DNA of 64,000 bases, taken from NCBI RefSeq assembly GCF_017526105.1, contig NZ_CP071839.1, positions 372,001 to 436,000 on the forward strand, in the 5' to 3' direction. This stretch comes from Streptomyces cyanogenus (GTDB lineage Bacteria; Actinomycetota; Actinomycetes; Streptomycetales; Streptomycetaceae). The notes below the pieces were generated by a model, which saw only the letters and a list, made by a program, of their open reading frames with translations, was not told where the DNA came from and did not search any database. The position numbers were made by a program, and so were the translations under genes. The stretch's first letter is position 1. Each line of letters starts with the position of its first letter. Shown here in pieces: positions 60,976 to 64,000 of the stretch.

Positions 60976-61007
60976 GGGGGCCGGGTGCCACACAGCACCC
61001 GGCCCCC
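60976..61007 (+). terminator. Strong hairpin after the dehydrogenase gene
   Basis: GGGGGCCGGGTGC-CACACA-GCACCCGGCCCCC is a perfect 13-base stem with a six-base loop, beginning 22 bases after the stop codon. No U-tract follows, as is common in Streptomyces. Confidence 0.85.
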
Positions 61008-61124
61008 TGCCCCATGCCTCCTGCGCCTGGCCCCCGACAGTCCACTGCGCCGTTCCGGTGCGGCTGGAGCCTGCCCCGGTCGTAGTCTCCTGCTCGGCCC
61101 CCGGTGTGCAGGGTCACCTGGCGG

Positions 61125-62189
61125 TCAGGTGGCGATCGTGGCCAGTCCGCCGATGCCGACGAGGTAGATGACCACCGCGGCGATGCTGTCGACGCCCATC
61201 CGGGCGTACCGACGGCGTGGCCGGAAGATCAGTCCCGCCATGTAGACCACGGTCAGGACGATCCCGAGCGCGGTCAGGTAGATGTCGGTGTCGTGCGCGG
61301 CCGGCAATGCCGGCTTGCCGGAGATGACGGTGGCGAGCAGGAACAGCACGGGCAGGAAGGCATTGCCGCCGAAGATGTCGCTGACGGCGAGCTGGTAGTC
61401 GCCCAGCTTCGTGGACGTCAGGCCGGTGCTGACCTCGGGCAGGGAGGTGGCTGCCGCCAGCACGGTCGCGCCGAACAGCACACCGCTCAGCCCTTGACGG
61501 GCGAAGAACTCCTCACCGCTGCGCTCGATCACGACACCGGCCAGGAGCGTGGCCAGCGCGGACACGCCGAACACCAGCCCGGCGCGCGCGGTGCTCACGC
61601 CGTTGTCACTGGCAGCCTTCTCCTTCTTGCCCTTTGAGTGGCCGCGTGGTTCGGGCTGGCCGTCCGGGGCGTCGCCGCCCTCCCGCCACGGCAGGCCCCG
61701 GCCGGCCCGGTCGAGCAGGATCAGGCCGATCACCCAGAGGACGGCGATCGCCACCGAGGAAGGGGCCAGGCGTGCGGCGTACAGGTCCGGCGAGAGCTGG
61801 GTGCCCATCACGACCACGGCCAGTACGACCACCACCATGGCCCCCTCAAGGACCAGTTGCAGACTGGCCGCCAGGCGGGTGAGCGGGGCGTGCGGGCGGA
61901 CCCCAGCGGCGTCCAGGACGGCCAGGACGACGGTCTGGATGGCGATGCCGCCCAGGATGTTGCCGACCGCGACATCGAGCTGTCCGGCCATCGCCGCCGT
62001 CGCGGTGATCGCGATCTCGGGCAGGTTCGTCGCGATCGCCAGCAGGATCAACCCGCCCAGCGCGCTGCCGAGGTGCAGTCGCTCGGCGAGCACATCGGTG
62101 GTGTCCGACAGCTTGATCCCCGCAATCCAGATGACAGCCGCACTGGCCGCGAACAATCCCAGCAACAGCGGCGAACTCAAAGATCCCAT
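61125..62189 (-). CDS. CaCA-family cation (Na+/Ca2+-type) exchanger
   Basis: A 354-residue membrane antiporter with about ten helices. The two inverted alpha repeats are clear: ATNLPEIAITATAAMAGQLD with VGNILGGIAIQ (about residues 51-80), and ATSLPEVSTGLTSTKLGDYQ with VSDIFGGNAF (about 255-285). A charged cytoplasmic loop (SKGKKEKAAS) separates the halves. Such proteins exchange Ca2+ or other cations for Na+ or H+. Start chosen at ATG 62187-62189, which places a membrane helix at the N-terminus; the longer frame to 62252 lacks support. It stands alone. Confidence 0.88.
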   Translation of the reverse strand: MGSLSSPLLLGLFAASAAVIWIAGIKLSDTTDVLAERLHLGSALGGLILLAIATNLPEIAITATAAMAGQLDVAVGNILGGIAIQTVVLAVLDAAGVRPHAPLTRLAASLQLVLEGAMVVVVLAVVVMGTQLSPDLYAARLAPSSVAIAVLWVIGLILLDRAGRGLPWREGGDAPDGQPEPRGHSKGKKEKAASDNGVSTARAGLVFGVSALATLLAGVVIERSGEEFFARQGLSGVLFGATVLAAATSLPEVSTGLTSTKLGDYQLAVSDIFGGNAFLPVLFLLATVISGKPALPAAHDTDIYLTALGIVLTVVYMAGLIFRPRRRYARMGVDSIAAVVIYLVGIGGLATIAT

Positions 62190-62496
62190 GCGGCCGGGAG
62201 TACCCGCCGTTCCAGACCAGAACCAGCAGGCGGAGCGCACCTCACGCCCCACGGCTCAGCGCCGAGCCTCACACTGTCAGCAGCCATGCGTGGAGTCTGC
62301 ACGCGGTACAGGCACCAACGCACCTCAATACGGCCACTGCTGCGCAGCAAGCCCATCACTGCTGAGATCGAGCGCTTCCCGCGGGCGGCCGAGCTCGCGG
62401 CGGCGTTCTGATGAGGGTCTGGAGAGCGTGGAAGGCAGAGATTCCCTCGTGAGCGCAGTGGCCGTCACGAGGTCACGCCCCACGTAACCTCTTCCT
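62190..62496. other. Divergent promoter region of the exchanger and GlxA genes
   Basis: The 307 bases hold no gene I can support and should contain both promoters. I saw no strong dyad. Confidence 0.45.
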
Positions 62497-63453
62497 GTGC
62501 CAGTCTCCCGCCTGCATCGCGTTGCCGTTCTCGTGCTCGAGGGTGCCAAGCCGCTCGACGTCGGCATTCCGGCGCAGGTTTTCACGACCCGTGCGAGCAT
62601 GCCGTACGAGGTGCGGGTGTGCGGGGCGACACCAGGTCTCGTGACCGGCGGCGACGGCCTCGCGTACTACGTCGCCCACGGCCTCGACGCGCTCGCGTGG
62701 GCCGACATCGTCTTCGTTCCCGGCTACCGATTCCCGGACCGCGACGACCCGCCGCAGGCCGTCGTCGAGGCGCTGATCGCCGCCCACGACCGGGGCGCGC
62801 GGCTCGCCGCCATCTCGACGGGTGCCTTCGCGCTCGCCGCCACGGGCCTGCTCGACGGCAGGCGCGCCACGACGCACTGGCACTACGCGCGGGCACTCAT
62901 GGCCAGGCATCCGCTCGTGCAGGTCGACGAGAACGTGCTGTTCGTCGACGAGGGCAGCGTGCTCACCTCGGCCGGCGCCGCCTCCGGTATCGACCTGTGC
63001 CTGCACATCCTGCGCGGCGACCTCGGAGTTGCCGCGTCCAACCACGCGGCACGGCGTCTGGTCGCCGCCCCCTACCGCAGCGGCGGCCAGGCGCAGTACG
63101 TGCCGCGCAGTGTCCCCGAACCGCTCGGCGAGCGGTTCGCCGCCACCCGCGAGTGGGCGCTGCACCGGCTCGGCGAGTCCCTCACCCTCGACATACTGGC
63201 GCGCCAGGCCGGGGTCTCGCCGCGCACCTTCTCCCGGCGCTTCGTCGAGGAGACCGGCTACACGCCGATGCAGTGGGTGATGCGCGCCCGCATCGACCTG
63301 GCCCGCGAACTGCTCGAACGCTCGGAGCGCAGCGTCGAACAGATCGCCGCCGACGTCGGGCTCGGCACCGGCGCGAACCTGCGCCTGCACTTCCAGCGCA
63401 TCCTCGGCACCACACCGAGCGAGTACCGGCGCACCTTCACCCGGGGCGAGTGA
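62497..63453 (+). CDS. GlxA-family transcriptional regulator (DJ-1/PfpI + AraC domains)
   Basis: A 318-residue regulator. Residues of about 8-185 form the amidase-like domain (VAVLVLEGAKPLDVGIPAQV, then LAAISTGAFALAATGLLDGR and RATTHWHYARALMARHP). The usual cysteine at the nucleophile elbow is Thr-Gly here (ISTGAF), so the domain is a sensor rather than an enzyme. The C-terminal AraC domain (about 215-312) has two helix-turn-helices: LTLDILARQAGVSPRTFSRR and SVEQIAADVGLGTGANLRLH. The GTG at 62497 lacks a ribosome site and may be leaderless. It is the intact counterpart of the relic at 1342. Confidence 0.92.
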   Translation: MPVSRLHRVAVLVLEGAKPLDVGIPAQVFTTRASMPYEVRVCGATPGLVTGGDGLAYYVAHGLDALAWADIVFVPGYRFPDRDDPPQAVVEALIAAHDRGARLAAISTGAFALAATGLLDGRRATTHWHYARALMARHPLVQVDENVLFVDEGSVLTSAGAASGIDLCLHILRGDLGVAASNHAARRLVAAPYRSGGQAQYVPRSVPEPLGERFAATREWALHRLGESLTLDILARQAGVSPRTFSRRFVEETGYTPMQWVMRARIDLARELLERSERSVEQIAADVGLGTGANLRLHFQRILGTTPSEYRRTFTRGE

Positions 63454-63560
63454 ACCGCCCGACGCAGGGTGGCGGGATCCTTTTGAACCATGGCGTTCCC
63501 GCCACTGTCAGCGGCGCGATCCGCGGGCGAGCCTGGTGGCGACAGGAAGGGACATCACTC

Positions 63561-64000
63561 ATGACTCGCATCGCCGTCAACGGATTCGGCCGCATCGGAC
63601 GCAATGTGCTGCGCGCCCTGCTGGAGCGCGACAGCGCCCTCGAGATCGTCGCTGTCAACGACCTGACGGAGCCCGCCACTCTCGCCCGGCTGCTCGCCTA
63701 CGACAGCACGGCCGGCCGGCTCGGACGCCCGGTGACCGTCGACGGCGACGCCCTCGTCGTCGACGGGCGCCGGATCACGGTGCTGGCCGAGCGCGAGCCG
63801 GCGCAGCTGCCGTGGGCCGAACTCGGGGTCGACATCGTCCTGGAGGCCACCGGCCGCTTCACCTCGGCCAAGGCCGCCCGCGCCCACCTCGACGCCGGCG
63901 CGAAGAAGGTACTCGTCAGCGCGCCGTCGGACGGCGCCGACGTCACGCTCGCGTTCGGGGTCAACACCGACGCCTACGACCCGGCCACGCACACGATCGT
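63561..64000 (+). CDS. gap: Glyceraldehyde-3-phosphate dehydrogenase, N-terminal part (runs off the window)
   Basis: A glycolytic NAD-dependent dehydrogenase. The first 146 residues show VNGFGRIGRNVLRALLERD (NAD fold), IVAVNDLTEPATLARLLAYD, STAGRLGRPV, VLEATGRFTSAKAARAHLDA and GAKKVLVSAPS, all standard. The catalytic SCTTN region lies beyond the edge. The ATG at 63561 follows GGAAGGG. The Asp in VNDLT favours NAD over NADP. A GAPDH gene in an arm or accessory region is often a second, divergent copy. Confidence 0.95.
   Translation, partial: MTRIAVNGFGRIGRNVLRALLERDSALEIVAVNDLTEPATLARLLAYDSTAGRLGRPVTVDGDALVVDGRRITVLAEREPAQLPWAELGVDIVLEATGRFTSAKAARAHLDAGAKKVLVSAPSDGADVTLAFGVNTDAYDPATHTI

Noticed and set aside
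59253..60998. A 581-codon reverse frame over the dehydrogenase
   Set aside because: Shadow of the zinc-dependent dehydrogenase; the forward frame has all zinc ligands.

Overview
This is high-GC actinobacterial DNA, almost certainly Streptomyces. Codon third positions are nearly all G or C, GTG and TTG starts are common, and several families are typical of the genus (XRE-nSTAND-WD40 proteins, DUF6191, DUF3995, FG-GAP-type trypsin-like proteases). The firmest landmark is a tap-tpg pair (51447-54260), the telomere-associated and terminal proteins of linear Streptomyces replicons. Their presence, plus many truncated genes and transposase scraps, suggests a chromosome arm or a linear plasmid rather than the core. 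The replicon itself cannot be identified from the window.

Layout. 1-12.4 kb: a partial aldehyde dehydrogenase, a broken GlxA-type regulator, a membrane NACHT ATPase, two broken genes, an XRE regulator facing a quinone oxidoreductase, an alpha/beta hydrolase, a DinB-like protein cut at its 3' end by an IS5-type remnant, and an Old Yellow Enzyme with a downstream MarR. 12.7-20.4 kb: small DUF proteins, a transposase scrap, then regulator/oxidoreductase pairs (TetR facing SDR, then aldo/keto reductase; a hydrolase-quinone reductase pair facing LysR), with a chimeric SDR/MarR scar between them. 20.5-32.4 kb: an NB-ARC STAND protein facing a tightly coupled four-gene operon (FAD/NAD(P)-binding protein, histidine phosphatase fused to a roughly 10-TM domain, MFS transporter, sodium:solute symporter), then two TetR modules with clear operators, one linked to a thiol peroxidase. 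32.6-44 kb: a beta-propeller-like protein and small genes, a 1077-residue XRE-nSTAND-WD40 protein, a surface protein, a trypsin-like protease with five C-terminal repeats, and an M4 metalloprotease. 44-51.3 kb: an HNH remnant, Ku beside a DNA-ligase scrap, small secreted and hypothetical proteins, a class II glutamine amidotransferase, a (CTGCGG)15 repeat, MerR and DinB remnants, and a small P-loop kinase-like protein. 51.4-64 kb: tpg-tap, a lipoprotein carbonic anhydrase, a WD40 scrap, a MarR/hydrolase pair with an excellent operator, a zinc-dependent dehydrogenase, a CaCA-type exchanger, an intact GlxA regulator and the start of a GAPDH gene.

How the genes work together. The recurring unit is one regulator facing one or two redox or hydrolytic enzymes across a short gap with an inverted repeat, which suggests stress- or xenobiotic-responsive modules. 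Three different STAND ATPases lie within 37 kb. The most unusual locus is the 22470-29372 operon, whose phosphatase-membrane fusion and two transporters suggest an uncharacterised uptake/signalling or modification pathway. Product names come from recognising motifs by eye; no database search was possible.
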